A stretch of 57,199 nt of DNA from Ga0077527 sp032128415 (GTDB lineage: Bacteria > Pseudomonadota > Gammaproteobacteria > Burkholderiales > SG8-41): the NCBI GenBank assembly GCA_032128415.1, contig JAQBGW010000026.1, forward strand, positions 1-57,199, in the 5' to 3' direction. Positions 7,370 to 15,705 of the stretch are shown one piece after another. Numbering within the stretch: position 1 is the stretch's first letter; each line of letters begins with the position of its first letter. The notes under the pieces were generated by a model that saw only the letters and a list, made by a program, of their open reading frames with translations, was not told where the DNA came from and ran no database searches. The position numbers and the translations under genes were made by a program.

Positions 7370-8446
7370 TTATTTGACGCTGTAGCGCACTGGCCAGGTG
7401 TAGCCATGCTTCTCGGCTGACTCCAGAGCGGTATTGAGCGCTTTGACCACGGGCAATTTATCCTTCTTCAGAGTGTTCGCGTGAGATTGTGGCCAGTCTT
7501 TGAGTGACATTGCCCACTCCTTACGCACGCTGGGGTCCAGTTCTTTTACTTTGGCCAGGCCGCCTTTGAGCTTCGCCATATCCGAGCTATAGCGCTCCTT
7601 ATTGTTGCTGCCGGTCAACTCTTCGTAAGCGCGAGCGACCTCCAGAAGGATCGGTTTGACGTCTTTGGGCAAGCTGTTATATTTTTTCTTGTTGATGGTC
7701 AAACCATGCCAGGTGATCGATCCGAAGCCGATCGTCGTGTAGTGCGGGCCGGGCTCGTAGAGCTTGAGGTTGACCCAAGCACTCGGGAACATGATCCAGC
7801 CTTCGTAGACGTGGGTCTTCATGCCTGTGTAGGCCTCGGGCAACGAGCCTTGCACCGGCGTGACACCCGCATAACGCAGCCAGTTGAGGTTGAGTCCAGC
7901 ACCCGCAATCTTTACACCCTTCAAGTCAGAAACTTTGTTCCATTCGAATGATGTGCCCAGGTTGTAGCCACCATCGGCGATGCGCGACAGCAGTATCTGG
8001 TTGTATTTCTTTTCGAACACTTCAGTCAGGTACGGGACAGCCTTGTAGACGTCTTGAGCGACTTTCAAGCTGACCGTTGGATCCATGGTGCCGAAAGGCA
8101 GCATCACCTGGAATGCATGCAACGGCAGTTTGGATGCTTCAAAACAGAAACAGAATCCGCCAATATCAACGATGCCGTTTTGCACACCTTCGAAGACTTC
8201 AGTTACCTTGACGATGGAGCCGCTGTAGCCTTCAGTCCATTCGATTTTGTGTTTGGTCTTGGCTTCAACCTGCTTCTTCAACTCCACTTGAAAGAAGTCC
8301 TTCATCAGGCCTGCGTAGACCACGCCAGGTGGATGTCCTGAAGCGATGCGCAGTTTGATGGTTTCGGCTTGCGTTACGGGCGCTGTAAGAGCGCCGATCA
8401 GTGCAATTGCGGACGCAACGATGGTGCTTTGGCGAACGAGTTTCAT
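7370..8446 (-). CDS. dctP: TRAP transporter solute-binding protein
   Basis: A 358-residue periplasmic receptor. ATG 8446 is chosen because GGAGGGAAATTC stands just before it and because it opens a clear signal peptide (MKLVRQSTIVASAIALIGAL, cleavage near TQAET). The mature part shows DctP-family features: IKLRIASGHPPG, VFEGVQNGIVDIGGF, the SDLKGVKIAGAG strand and GMKTHVYEGWIMF. FCFCFEAS is unusual for its two close cysteines. It is the first gene of a dctP-dctQ-dctM operon. The ligand is unknown, probably an organic acid. Confidence 0.92.
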   Translation of the reverse strand: MKLVRQSTIVASAIALIGALTAPVTQAETIKLRIASGHPPGVVYAGLMKDFFQVELKKQVEAKTKHKIEWTEGYSGSIVKVTEVFEGVQNGIVDIGGFCFCFEASKLPLHAFQVMLPFGTMDPTVSLKVAQDVYKAVPYLTEVFEKKYNQILLSRIADGGYNLGTSFEWNKVSDLKGVKIAGAGLNLNWLRYAGVTPVQGSLPEAYTGMKTHVYEGWIMFPSAWVNLKLYEPGPHYTTIGFGSITWHGLTINKKKYNSLPKDVKPILLEVARAYEELTGSNNKERYSSDMAKLKGGLAKVKELDPSVRKEWAMSLKDWPQSHANTLKKDKLPVVKALNTALESAEKHGYTWPVRYSVK

Positions 8447-8662
8447 GAATTTCCCTCCAATGTGAATGATCCTGCCGGTCATCGCGGCTATTGTTGCATT
8501 GCCGCTGGGATGGTGCAGAGTCTGCATGATCGGTAAAGCACACGGTGCTGTCAACCGCGCGGTGCGGTACGTCTTGATGTTACAGCGTGCTGTTGGTAAT
8601 GTCCCCGGTTCTTGACGTTGCCGGAGTCCCGGCTGCGCGGTTTACTAGAGGAAAATCATCAT

Positions 8663-9640
8663 ATGAAAGCGAATGTCATCAGATTGGATAAGCAGGGCGC
8701 GCCCGAAGTCATGCACCTGCAAACGGTGGACATTTCGGCACCTGCTGCGGGTGAGGCCTTGGTTCGGCAGACCGTCATCGGACTTAACTTTATGGATGTT
8801 TACCAACGCGGCGGGCAATATGCACTGCCTGTGCCCAGCGGAATTGGCGTTGAGGCAGTCGGTATGGTCGAAGCGATTGGTGCAAATGTCAGCGGACTGA
8901 AGGCAGGAGATCGCGTGGGTTATGGCCCGAGCGCGCCAGGCAGTTATGCCGACCTTCGGTTGATGCCGGCCGATCGGCTGGTTAAATTGCCGGACGATAT
9001 TACCGATGAGCAGGCCGCTGCGATCCTGATGAAAGGGATGACCGTCGAATACATGCTGCAGCGCTGCTATCCCGTCAAGCGAGGTGAATTTGTATTGTTT
9101 CATGCGGCGGCCGGCGGTGTCGGGCTGTTGGCAGGGCAGTGGGGCAAGGCATTGGGGGCAACGATGATTGGCATCGCTGGCGGACCTGACAAGTGCGCGT
9201 TGGCTAAAGCGCACGGCTATGCGCATGTGATTGACCGCAAGTCTGAGGATATCGCCGCGCGGGTCAAGGAAATCACCGGCGGTGTTGGTGTTTCAGTCGT
9301 TTATGACTCCGTGGGCAAGGACTCGTTTGAGGCATCGATGAAATCACTCGCGCCCCGGGGCTATTTTGTGTCGTTTGGTACCACCACGGGCGCACCGCCT
9401 CCGGTGGAGGCGGCAATGTTACAAAAAATGGGTTCGCTGTATTTCACCCGACCGACACTCGCAAACTATGTTGCCAAACGTGATGATCTGGTGATGTCAG
9501 CGAATGCGGTTTTTGACATGGTGCGCCAAGGTGCGGTCAAGGTTCACATCGGACAACGCTACAAACTCGCGGATGCCGTGAAAGCACACACAGACCTTGA
9601 AGCCGGACGCACACAGGGATCATCAGTAATGACGCCCTGA
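8663..9640 (+). CDS. qor: NAD(P)H:quinone oxidoreductase, zeta-crystallin type
   Basis: A 325-residue zinc-free medium-chain reductase. The N-terminal GroES-like domain has IGLNFMDVYQRGGQY and PSGIGVEAVGMVEAIG; the Rossmann domain has HAAAGGVGLLAGQWGKALGA and later YDSVGKDSFEASM. The family reduces quinones or other enones with NADPH. ATG 8663 follows AGAGGA (8647-8652), and the upstream 17 codons of the longer frame look unrelated to the family. Divergent from the dctP gene by 216 bp and closed by a bidirectional terminator. Acts in the cytoplasm. Confidence 0.92.
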   Translation: MKANVIRLDKQGAPEVMHLQTVDISAPAAGEALVRQTVIGLNFMDVYQRGGQYALPVPSGIGVEAVGMVEAIGANVSGLKAGDRVGYGPSAPGSYADLRLMPADRLVKLPDDITDEQAAAILMKGMTVEYMLQRCYPVKRGEFVLFHAAAGGVGLLAGQWGKALGATMIGIAGGPDKCALAKAHGYAHVIDRKSEDIAARVKEITGGVGVSVVYDSVGKDSFEASMKSLAPRGYFVSFGTTTGAPPPVEAAMLQKMGSLYFTRPTLANYVAKRDDLVMSANAVFDMVRQGAVKVHIGQRYKLADAVKAHTDLEAGRTQGSSVMTP

Positions 9641-9660
9641 GTGTTGTGGCATGGAAATTA

Positions 9661-9688
9661 AAAAAGCCCGCTAAAACCGGGCTTTTTT
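9661..9688. terminator. Bidirectional intrinsic terminator
   Basis: AAAAAGCCCG, a 7-nt loop and CGGGCTTTTTT lie between the converging qor and Bug receptor genes. The flanking A- and T-runs let it work on both strands. Confidence 0.9.
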
Positions 9689-9708
9689 AATCAGCTGTAT
9701 CAACACAA

Positions 9709-10680
9709 TCAATTCACCTTGATGTCGGCCGTCTTTGCCAATTTGGCGAAGTCTTCCACGTGACGGCGGATGAATCCGTTGTACTCATCCAGTGACGTGC
9801 TGGCGACAAGTGGAATCCCGAGATTGTTGAAGCGGCCTAGCAGTGCAGGTACTGTGACTGCCTTGGCCACTACGCCGCGCAGTTTTTCGAGCACATCTCG
9901 CGGTGTACCAGCGGGAGCCATCAGGCCATTGAAAGTAGTGTCTTCGAAGCCCTTGATGCCGGATTGATCCATGGTCGGCAGATCCGGAAATACAGGGGAA
10001 CGTGTTTTACTGGTAACGCCCAGTGCGCGGAGACGGCCGGCTTTTACGTAAGCGACGGATGTGCTGACCTGATCAAACATGAACATGATTTGCCCGCCGA
10101 CCAGGTCTGTGGTCGCTGGTGCGTTGCCCTTGTAAGGAATGTGCATCAATTTGATGCCGACCCGTTGGCTCAGCATTTCAGCCGCGACGTGCCCTGTGGC
10201 GCCAATGCCGGACGACCCATAAGTCAGTTCCCCGGGGCGTTTTTTTGCCAGCGCGATGAACTCCTCGACAGTCTTGACCGGCAGTGACGGATTGACCACC
10301 AACACCATCGGGATATCACAGGTCTGTGAAACGCCGGTGAAGTCTTTTATCGGGTCGTAACCGGCGGTACTAATGATGGCCGGCACTCGTGCAAAGGTAT
10401 TGGCTATCGCCAGCAGGGTATAACCGTCCGCCGGCTGTCCTTTGACAAATCGTGTGCCGATGGTGGCACTGGCACCGGGACGATTTTCCACCAGCACCTG
10501 CTGCCCCAGCAGTTTGCCCATTTGTTCGGCAACGCCGCGGGCCACAATGTCCACATTGCCGCCGGCCGAGAAGGGGTTGATGATGCGAATGGCCCTGTTT
10601 GGGTAGGCACTGCTTTGTGCCCAGACGGTCGTGGTGCATGTCATCAGTGTCGCAACAGCAATGAGTATTGAGCGTTTCAT
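9709..10680 (-). CDS. Bug (TctC) family periplasmic solute receptor
   Basis: A 323-residue receptor with a signal peptide (residues 1-21, TVWAQSS) and the Bug hallmarks: YPNRAIRIINPFSAGGNVDI, VLVENRPGASATIGT, KDFTGVSQTCDIPMVLVV, LTYGSSGIGATGH and MHIPYKGNAPA. These proteins bind organic acids; some serve tripartite tricarboxylate transporters, and many, as here, have no TctAB permease next to them. The ligand cannot be predicted. The next gene upstream on this strand is a Gfo/Idh/MocA oxidoreductase, 66 nt away. Confidence 0.93.
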   Translation of the reverse strand: MKRSILIAVATLMTCTTTVWAQSSAYPNRAIRIINPFSAGGNVDIVARGVAEQMGKLLGQQVLVENRPGASATIGTRFVKGQPADGYTLLAIANTFARVPAIISTAGYDPIKDFTGVSQTCDIPMVLVVNPSLPVKTVEEFIALAKKRPGELTYGSSGIGATGHVAAEMLSQRVGIKLMHIPYKGNAPATTDLVGGQIMFMFDQVSTSVAYVKAGRLRALGVTSKTRSPVFPDLPTMDQSGIKGFEDTTFNGLMAPAGTPRDVLEKLRGVVAKAVTVPALLGRFNNLGIPLVASTSLDEYNGFIRRHVEDFAKLAKTADIKVN

Positions 10681-10746
10681 TGATTTTCTCCGTTGAGCAG
10701 GTTTTTGATTATGGATTTTGTCGCGTGCAATGCATGACGCCTAGGA

Positions 10747-11748
10747 TTATGGTGCAACCCTGATGATTCTGCGTTCCTGAATGGATTGCAGTATGGCCTG
10801 CGTCACGGCCACGATATACGCACTGTCCTCGCCATCCGGCAACAGGCTTCTTTCCCCACGAACGTCCGCTTCGAACGCCAACACCTGCAGGTCATACGCG
10901 GGAATGACCGGGAAACGTTCCTCGCTGGCACCCGCGGCATCGCGTACGGTAATGACATGTTCCTTGGCGAAGCGCAGCGCCGAGGTAATCAACGTGCCCT
11001 TGTCACCTTCAATGATCAGATTGTTTTCTGCGCTGGCGACTTCACGGGTCGCTTTTGCCAGGGCATGGCAATCGCCTTCAAGGCGGCCGAGTACGGTCAC
11101 GGTGTCATCCGGCAGGTTTTCCCGACGATCAGGATGGGTGAATGCGGCCACTTCGACAAAGCGCTGGCCGCTGACATACTGGATCAGGTCGAGCAAATGC
11201 ACGCCAACATCAAACAGGACGCCGCTTTGCGAGAAATCCTGACGCCAGGACACACGTGTACCCAATGCGGATGCACGCTCCAGCGAAATTTCGACCAGTC
11301 GTCCAAGGCGACCCGATTGCACGATCTCACGCGCCCTGACGATGGCGGCATCGAGTCGGATCTGATGGGCAACGCGTAACACAATCCCGGCATCGCGACA
11401 GACTTTGGCCATTTCCAGCGCGTGTTCCACGCTCATCGCAAATGGTTTTTCGCAAAGTATGTGCTTGCCGGCACTTGCGGCTTTCAGTACGGCATCGTAA
11501 TGCATGGTATTGGGCAACGCGATGTACACTGCGTCAACGTCGGGATCATTGACCAGACTGTTGAGATCCTTGTGAGTGCGCGCTACATTGAATTTGTCAG
11601 CGAAGGCACGGCTTTTTTCTGGTGTGCTGCCGAGACAGGCGACCAGCCGCGAGCCGGAACTTTTGCCTATACCCGGTGCGACAAAATCAGTAGCGGCCCA
11701 GCCAAGGCCGACTACGCCCCAGCGCAATGGCGCCTGTTTTCTACTCAC
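10747..11748 (-). CDS. Gfo/Idh/MocA family NAD(P)-dependent oxidoreductase
   Basis: A 333-residue dehydrogenase-like protein. GTG 11748 (VSRKQAPLRWGVVGLGWA) is chosen as start: the longer frame runs 90 codons back into moeA and looks non-coding. The N-terminal Rossmann domain (GVVGLGWAATDF) is followed by DVDAVYIALPNTMHYD, the family EKP motif in HILCEKPFAM, and HQIRLDAAIVRA. Members oxidise or reduce sugars, polyols and related compounds; the substrate is not predictable. It lies 44 nt downstream of moeA and may be co-transcribed with it, although no Mo-related role is known for this family. Confidence 0.9.
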   Translation of the reverse strand: MSRKQAPLRWGVVGLGWAATDFVAPGIGKSSGSRLVACLGSTPEKSRAFADKFNVARTHKDLNSLVNDPDVDAVYIALPNTMHYDAVLKAASAGKHILCEKPFAMSVEHALEMAKVCRDAGIVLRVAHQIRLDAAIVRAREIVQSGRLGRLVEISLERASALGTRVSWRQDFSQSGVLFDVGVHLLDLIQYVSGQRFVEVAAFTHPDRRENLPDDTVTVLGRLEGDCHALAKATREVASAENNLIIEGDKGTLITSALRFAKEHVITVRDAAGASEERFPVIPAYDLQVLAFEADVRGERSLLPDGEDSAYIVAVTQAILQSIQERRIIRVAP

Positions 11749-11792
11749 TGTGCTGTTCCCATTGCGGACGGTGCTTACTGCACCGGAGACGT

Positions 11793-13082
11793 CTAAATGA
11801 CGCCTTCCATGACCTGTACCTCGACCAGCGTGCCCGGCGTGACGCTGCCTTGATCGATGGGCAGGATGATGAAGCAATTGGCCTCCGACATTGAGCGCAG
11901 TATGCCGGAGCCTTGTTCTCCGGTGACGCGCACGCTCAGATTCCCGGCATTGTCGCGTGACAGGATGCCGCGTTGAAATTCGGTGCGGCCAGGTGCCTTT
12001 TTCAGCGTTGATGTGCAAGGCACTTTGAATGCGGGTAATGGATCAATGGGATCGCGTCCCGACAGTTTCAGTAATGCATCGCGCACAAACTGATAGAACG
12101 TCACCATGACTGATACCGGGTTGCCGGGCAGTCCAAAAAAATGCGCATTGCCGATTTTGCCGTAGGCGAGGGGACGTCCAGGCTTCATGGCGATTTTCCA
12201 GAACAGCACTTCGCCCAGTTTGTTCAGCAGCACTTTTACAAAATCGGCTTCGCCCACTGAGACGCCGCCGCTGGTGATGACCACATCGGCGACACTCGCG
12301 GCTTCACGGAAAGCCGCTTCCAGCAGTTGCGGATCATCGCGAATCACACCCATGTCGATGACTTCGCAGCCCAGCCGCACCAGCATGCCGTAAATGGTGT
12401 AGCGATTGCTGTCGTAAATCTGGCCTTCAGCCAACGGTGAGCCGACGGATACCAGCTCGTCGCCGGTGGAGAAAAATGCCACGCGGAGCTTGCGGTACAC
12501 CGAGACTTCGGCAATGCCCAGAGAGGCTATCAAGCCGATTTCTGCGGGCCGCAGCGGCTGGCCGCGACGCAAGGCGAGCTGGCCGCGCTGCAGGTCTTCA
12601 CCGGCGTGACGAAGATTCTGACCCAGGCGATGGCCCGCGCCGATGGTGATAACGGGGTCTTGGGCTTCGACATGCTCCTGCATGACGATGGTATCTGCCC
12701 CCTGCGGCATCACGCCGCCGGTCATGATGCGCACGCACTGGCCGTTGCCGACAGTACCTTTGAACGGTACCCCGGCAAACGAACTGCCGACGAGTTTCAG
12801 CGTGACCTTGCCAGTGCTTTTCAGATCAGCATGGCGCACGGCATAGCCGTCCATTGCCGAATTGTCGTGTGACGGCACATCGACAGGGGAGATCACATCC
12901 GCAGCCAGCACTCGGCCTAGTGCTGCGCGCACGGCGACGCGTTCGACGGTGGTGATGGGGGCGAGGAACTGCGCAATGACTTCCCGGGCTTTGGGTACGG
13001 GCATGGAATTGGGGTCGTAATCATCGGCACAGGACAAATCGCGCAACGACGCCTCATGCGATGTCGGCTTGGCAGTATTCAT
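11793..13082 (-). CDS. moeA: Molybdopterin molybdenumtransferase
   Basis: A 429-residue MoeA: it inserts molybdate (or tungstate) into adenylylated molybdopterin, the last step of basic Moco synthesis. Visible family motifs are HDNSAMDGYAVRHAD, MTGGVMPQGADTIVMQE, the phosphate-site TSGGVSVGEADFVK and GLPGNPVSVMVTFYQF, with a C-terminal beta-barrel (domain IV) from about residue 345. GAGG stands 8 nt before ATG 13082. The N-terminus has about 25 extra residues before the domain. It is downstream of the ModE-like regulator gene on the same strand, so metal uptake and insertion genes share one locus. Confidence 0.95.
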   Translation of the reverse strand: MNTAKPTSHEASLRDLSCADDYDPNSMPVPKAREVIAQFLAPITTVERVAVRAALGRVLAADVISPVDVPSHDNSAMDGYAVRHADLKSTGKVTLKLVGSSFAGVPFKGTVGNGQCVRIMTGGVMPQGADTIVMQEHVEAQDPVITIGAGHRLGQNLRHAGEDLQRGQLALRRGQPLRPAEIGLIASLGIAEVSVYRKLRVAFFSTGDELVSVGSPLAEGQIYDSNRYTIYGMLVRLGCEVIDMGVIRDDPQLLEAAFREAASVADVVITSGGVSVGEADFVKVLLNKLGEVLFWKIAMKPGRPLAYGKIGNAHFFGLPGNPVSVMVTFYQFVRDALLKLSGRDPIDPLPAFKVPCTSTLKKAPGRTEFQRGILSRDNAGNLSVRVTGEQGSGILRSMSEANCFIILPIDQGSVTPGTLVEVQVMEGVI

Positions 13083-13141
13083 GCGAATAACCTCGACTAC
13101 AGAATGCAGGATGGCCTGATTTTATCAGGCAGGCTATGGCT

Positions 13142-14200
13142 CTATTCGAGTATTTCCATCGCCGGTTGCCAGACCAGTGCACCACACGCACTGTAACCGG
13201 CGAGCCCGTTGACCATGTTCTGAAATGTCGGGCTGTTGATTCGGTTCATCAGTGTGCGCAACCGTGGTTGACCCAATACCGTGCTGCGGGCTGCCAGATA
13301 GTAATGCTCCCGCACCACGGGTACGAAAGCGAGGTTCTGTTCGTGCGCCGCGGCTTCAATGCCAAATCCCGCATCAGCCATGCCGCTGGCGATGGTGGCG
13401 GCGACCGCAGCATGGGTGAATTCCTCATGTGCGTAACCGTGGATGGCTGCGGGTCGCAGTCCCTGTTGCGCCAGCAGGAAATCGAAGCACAGGCGGGTAC
13501 CCGAACCCGGCTGACGATTGACGAAACGCACGCCCTTGCGTGCGAGATCGGTGATCGCAGAGAGTGCCTTTGGATTGCCTGGTGCAACCATCAGACCCTG
13601 GGTACGATCGAATAAGCGCGACACCCGCAGCGACTTCAGACGCAGCCATGGCCGCAACTGTGCCACCAGCGTGCTGGCCTCCGGCATGATCGGCAGGTGA
13701 AATCCGGCGAGATCACACTGTTTGCGGCGCAACGCTGCCAGGCAGTCCAGACTGCCCTGAAAGTGGAGTTGCAGGGTTTCATCGGCCTCGTCATGCATCC
13801 CGTCACGCAGCCGGGACAGCGCCATGTCATGACTGGCATGAACAATAACGGGCCGCGCAAGTCCGGAAGGCAGTCCCGTGGTGAGAGCGCTGCGCAGACG
13901 TTGCTCGCCTTCGCCGATCGCGGCTGCCAATGGACCGTTGGCGTCCACCAATCCGGTCAGCAGCTGTTCGGCGAGGGGAGACAAGCGGGTGCCGCGACCC
14001 TGTTGGGGTAGCACCAGGGTCCCGCCTAATTCCTGAGCAGCTGAATCCAGCAAGCCCCAGGCATGGCGGTATGACAAGCCTGTGGCCTTGGCAGCCCCTT
14101 GTAGATTGCCAAAACGGGCGATGGACTCCAGCAGCAGCACCAGACGCTGATCCAGAGTGAGTCCCTCAACGGTCCAGCGTATTTCACCAGTGATTTTCAT
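13142..14200 (-). CDS. ModE-type winged-helix regulator with periplasmic-binding-like effector domain
   Basis: A 352-residue transcription factor. Residues 1-85 are a ModE/LysR-like winged helix (LLESIARFGNLQGAAKATGL, YRHAWGLLDSAAQELGG). Residues 115-345 form a periplasmic-binding-protein-like domain: PVIVHASHDMALSRL, CDLAGFHLPIM, RFVNRQPGSGTRLCFD, MADAGFGIEAAA. That second domain replaces the TOBE pair of classical ModE and resembles the oxyanion-receptor-like domain seen in some Mo/W regulators. It is divergent from tupBCA (89 bp), so it very probably controls tungstate/molybdate uptake and its own gene. The ligand (Mo, W or cofactor) is not known from sequence. Confidence 0.85.
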   Translation of the reverse strand: MKITGEIRWTVEGLTLDQRLVLLLESIARFGNLQGAAKATGLSYRHAWGLLDSAAQELGGTLVLPQQGRGTRLSPLAEQLLTGLVDANGPLAAAIGEGEQRLRSALTTGLPSGLARPVIVHASHDMALSRLRDGMHDEADETLQLHFQGSLDCLAALRRKQCDLAGFHLPIMPEASTLVAQLRPWLRLKSLRVSRLFDRTQGLMVAPGNPKALSAITDLARKGVRFVNRQPGSGTRLCFDFLLAQQGLRPAAIHGYAHEEFTHAAVAATIASGMADAGFGIEAAAHEQNLAFVPVVREHYYLAARSTVLGQPRLRTLMNRINSPTFQNMVNGLAGYSACGALVWQPAMEILE

Positions 14201-14221
14201 ATAAACCTCATATTATGCTTA

Positions 14222-14291
14222 TTTTTGCATATTGCATGACATTTATATACCAATAAAATCAAAGACATTAATGTAATGCAAGGTTTTGCAT
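14222..14291. promoter_or_regulatory. Candidate operator: four TTGCAT half-sites
   Basis: The short regulator-tupB intergenic region holds TTGCAT at 14225-14230 and again at 14232-14237 (one base apart, direct), and a perfect inverted repeat ATGCAA-GGTT-TTGCAT at 14276-14291 that ends on the tupB start codon. This is a plausible binding region for the divergent ModE-type regulator. Binding itself is inference. Confidence 0.55.
14232..14259 (+). promoter_or_regulatory. Candidate tupB promoter
   Basis: TTGCAT (14232-14237), a 16-nt gap and TAAAAT (14254-14259) give a fair sigma-70 match. The -35 box coincides with one of the TTGCAT half-sites, which would suit repression. Confidence 0.4.
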
Positions 14292-14994
14292 GAATAGTTT
14301 ATTGGAAGCGTTCAGTTCGGCCTGGCACCTGATCGCCGGCTTCGACGCGGAGCTGGCGCAAATCGTCGGGCTGAGCCTGCAAGTCAGCCTGACCGCCGTG
14401 GTGATTGCTACGCTGATCGGCCTGCCCCTTGGTGCTGTGATCGCCGTTGAGCGTTTTGCCGGCCGGCAGGCGCTGATTGTCCTGCTCAATGCGCTGATGG
14501 GACTCCCGCCGGTGGTCGTGGGCCTGCTGGTCTACCTGCTGCTGTCGCGAGCCGGACCACTGGGTAGTCTAGGCATCCTGTTTACGCCCCAGGCGATGAT
14601 CATTGCGCAGGCCGTGCTGATCACCCCCATTATTGCGGCCCTGTCACGACAGACCATAGAGGATGCCTGGCGTGAATATGAAGAGCAGTTACAGTCCCTG
14701 GGCGCAAAGCGCCTGTCTGCAGCAATGACCCTGATCTGGGATACGCGATTTTCCCTGCTGACCATCGTGCTCGCCGGATTTGGACGTGCCGCCGCGGAGG
14801 TTGGTGCAGTAATGATCGTCGGCGGCAATATCGACGGCGTGACGCGGGTGATGACCACAGCCATCGCGCTGGAGACCAGCAAGGGCGATCTGCCGCTGGC
14901 CCTGGGCCTGGGCATCGTGCTGATCAGTCTGGTCATCCTGCTCAATACCCTGGCTGCCGTGACCCGCGAAATCGCGATGCGCCGCTACGGCTGA
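14290..14994 (+). CDS. tupB: Tungstate ABC transporter permease
   Basis: A 234-residue inner-membrane permease with about five or six helices. The TupB-like core includes TAVVIATLIGLPLGAVIAVE, MGLPPVVVGLLVYLLLSRAG and the coupling-helix region EEQLQSLGAKRLSAAMTLIW (EAA-type loop), followed by GRAAAEVGAVMIVGGNIDG. It starts right after the palindrome at 14276-14291 and is 3 nt ahead of the ATPase gene. Family assignment to tungstate rather than molybdate depends mainly on the TupA homologue two genes on. Confidence 0.92.
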   Translation: MNSLLEAFSSAWHLIAGFDAELAQIVGLSLQVSLTAVVIATLIGLPLGAVIAVERFAGRQALIVLLNALMGLPPVVVGLLVYLLLSRAGPLGSLGILFTPQAMIIAQAVLITPIIAALSRQTIEDAWREYEEQLQSLGAKRLSAAMTLIWDTRFSLLTIVLAGFGRAAAEVGAVMIVGGNIDGVTRVMTTAIALETSKGDLPLALGLGIVLISLVILLNTLAAVTREIAMRRYG

Positions 14995-14997
14995 ACC

Positions 14998-15705
14998 ATG
15001 CTGCCGCTCATACTCGATTCGCTGTCGTTTGCCGCCGGTGATACTGCGATCATTCGTGACTTTTCGGCGCGGATCGAGGCTGGGCCGCGCTCGATCATTC
15101 TCGGTCCCAATGGTGCGGGTAAGAGCGTATTGATGCGCCTGTGTCACGGGCTGTTGTTGCCGACCAGCGGTCGGATTATCTGGCACGGCACACGCAACGG
15201 TGAGCGGCGACGGCAGGCGATGGTGTTCCAGCGGCCGGTGATGCTGCGGCGTTCGGCGCTGGGCAATGTGGTGTATGGCTTGAAGCTCGCCGGGGTGTCA
15301 TCGCGCGAATGTGTATTGCGGGCCATGGACGTGCTGGAGGTGGTCGGACTGGCTTCACATGCCGGCCGGCCGGCACGGGTGCTGTCGGGCGGGGAACAGC
15401 AACGCCTGGCGCTGGCCCGAGCATGGGCACTCGGACCGGACGTGCTGTTTCTCGACGAGCCGACCGCGAATCTCGATCCGTCAGCGACGCAGGATATCGA
15501 GCGCATCATCAACGCGATCCATGCCGCGGGCACGAAAATCATCATGAGCACGCACAATCTCGGCCAGGCACGCCGCCTCGGCGATGAAATCCTGTTTTTG
15601 AGCAAAGGCCGGCTGATGGAACACACCCCTGTCGACCGGTTTTTCAGAGAACCCGCTTCATCCGAGGCGGCCGCATTTATCAAAGGAGAAATGCCGTGGG
15701 ATTAG
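14998..15705 (+). CDS. tupC: Tungstate ABC transporter ATPase
   Basis: A 235-residue ATP-binding subunit energising tungstate import. Walker A is GPNGAGKSV (about residue 39), the signature is LSGGEQQRLALARA, Walker B is VLFLDEPTANLD, and the switch His lies in MSTHNLG. There is no C-terminal TOBE domain, unlike ModC. The end overlaps the next gene by 10 nt (the tupA GTG start lies inside its last codons), so translation of the two is likely coupled. Confidence 0.92.
   Translation: MLPLILDSLSFAAGDTAIIRDFSARIEAGPRSIILGPNGAGKSVLMRLCHGLLLPTSGRIIWHGTRNGERRRQAMVFQRPVMLRRSALGNVVYGLKLAGVSSRECVLRAMDVLEVVGLASHAGRPARVLSGGEQQRLALARAWALGPDVLFLDEPTANLDPSATQDIERIINAIHAAGTKIIMSTHNLGQARRLGDEILFLSKGRLMEHTPVDRFFREPASSEAAAFIKGEMPWD

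Noticed and set aside
11749..12018. 90-codon N-terminal extension of the Gfo/Idh/MocA frame
   Set aside because: It lies inside moeA, is His/Arg-rich and has no family similarity; the Rossmann domain starts right after GTG 11748.
13114..13130. Inverted repeat GCCTGA-TTTTA-TCAGGC between the regulator and moeA
   Set aside because: Only six base pairs and no U-run; not enough to call a terminator or operator.
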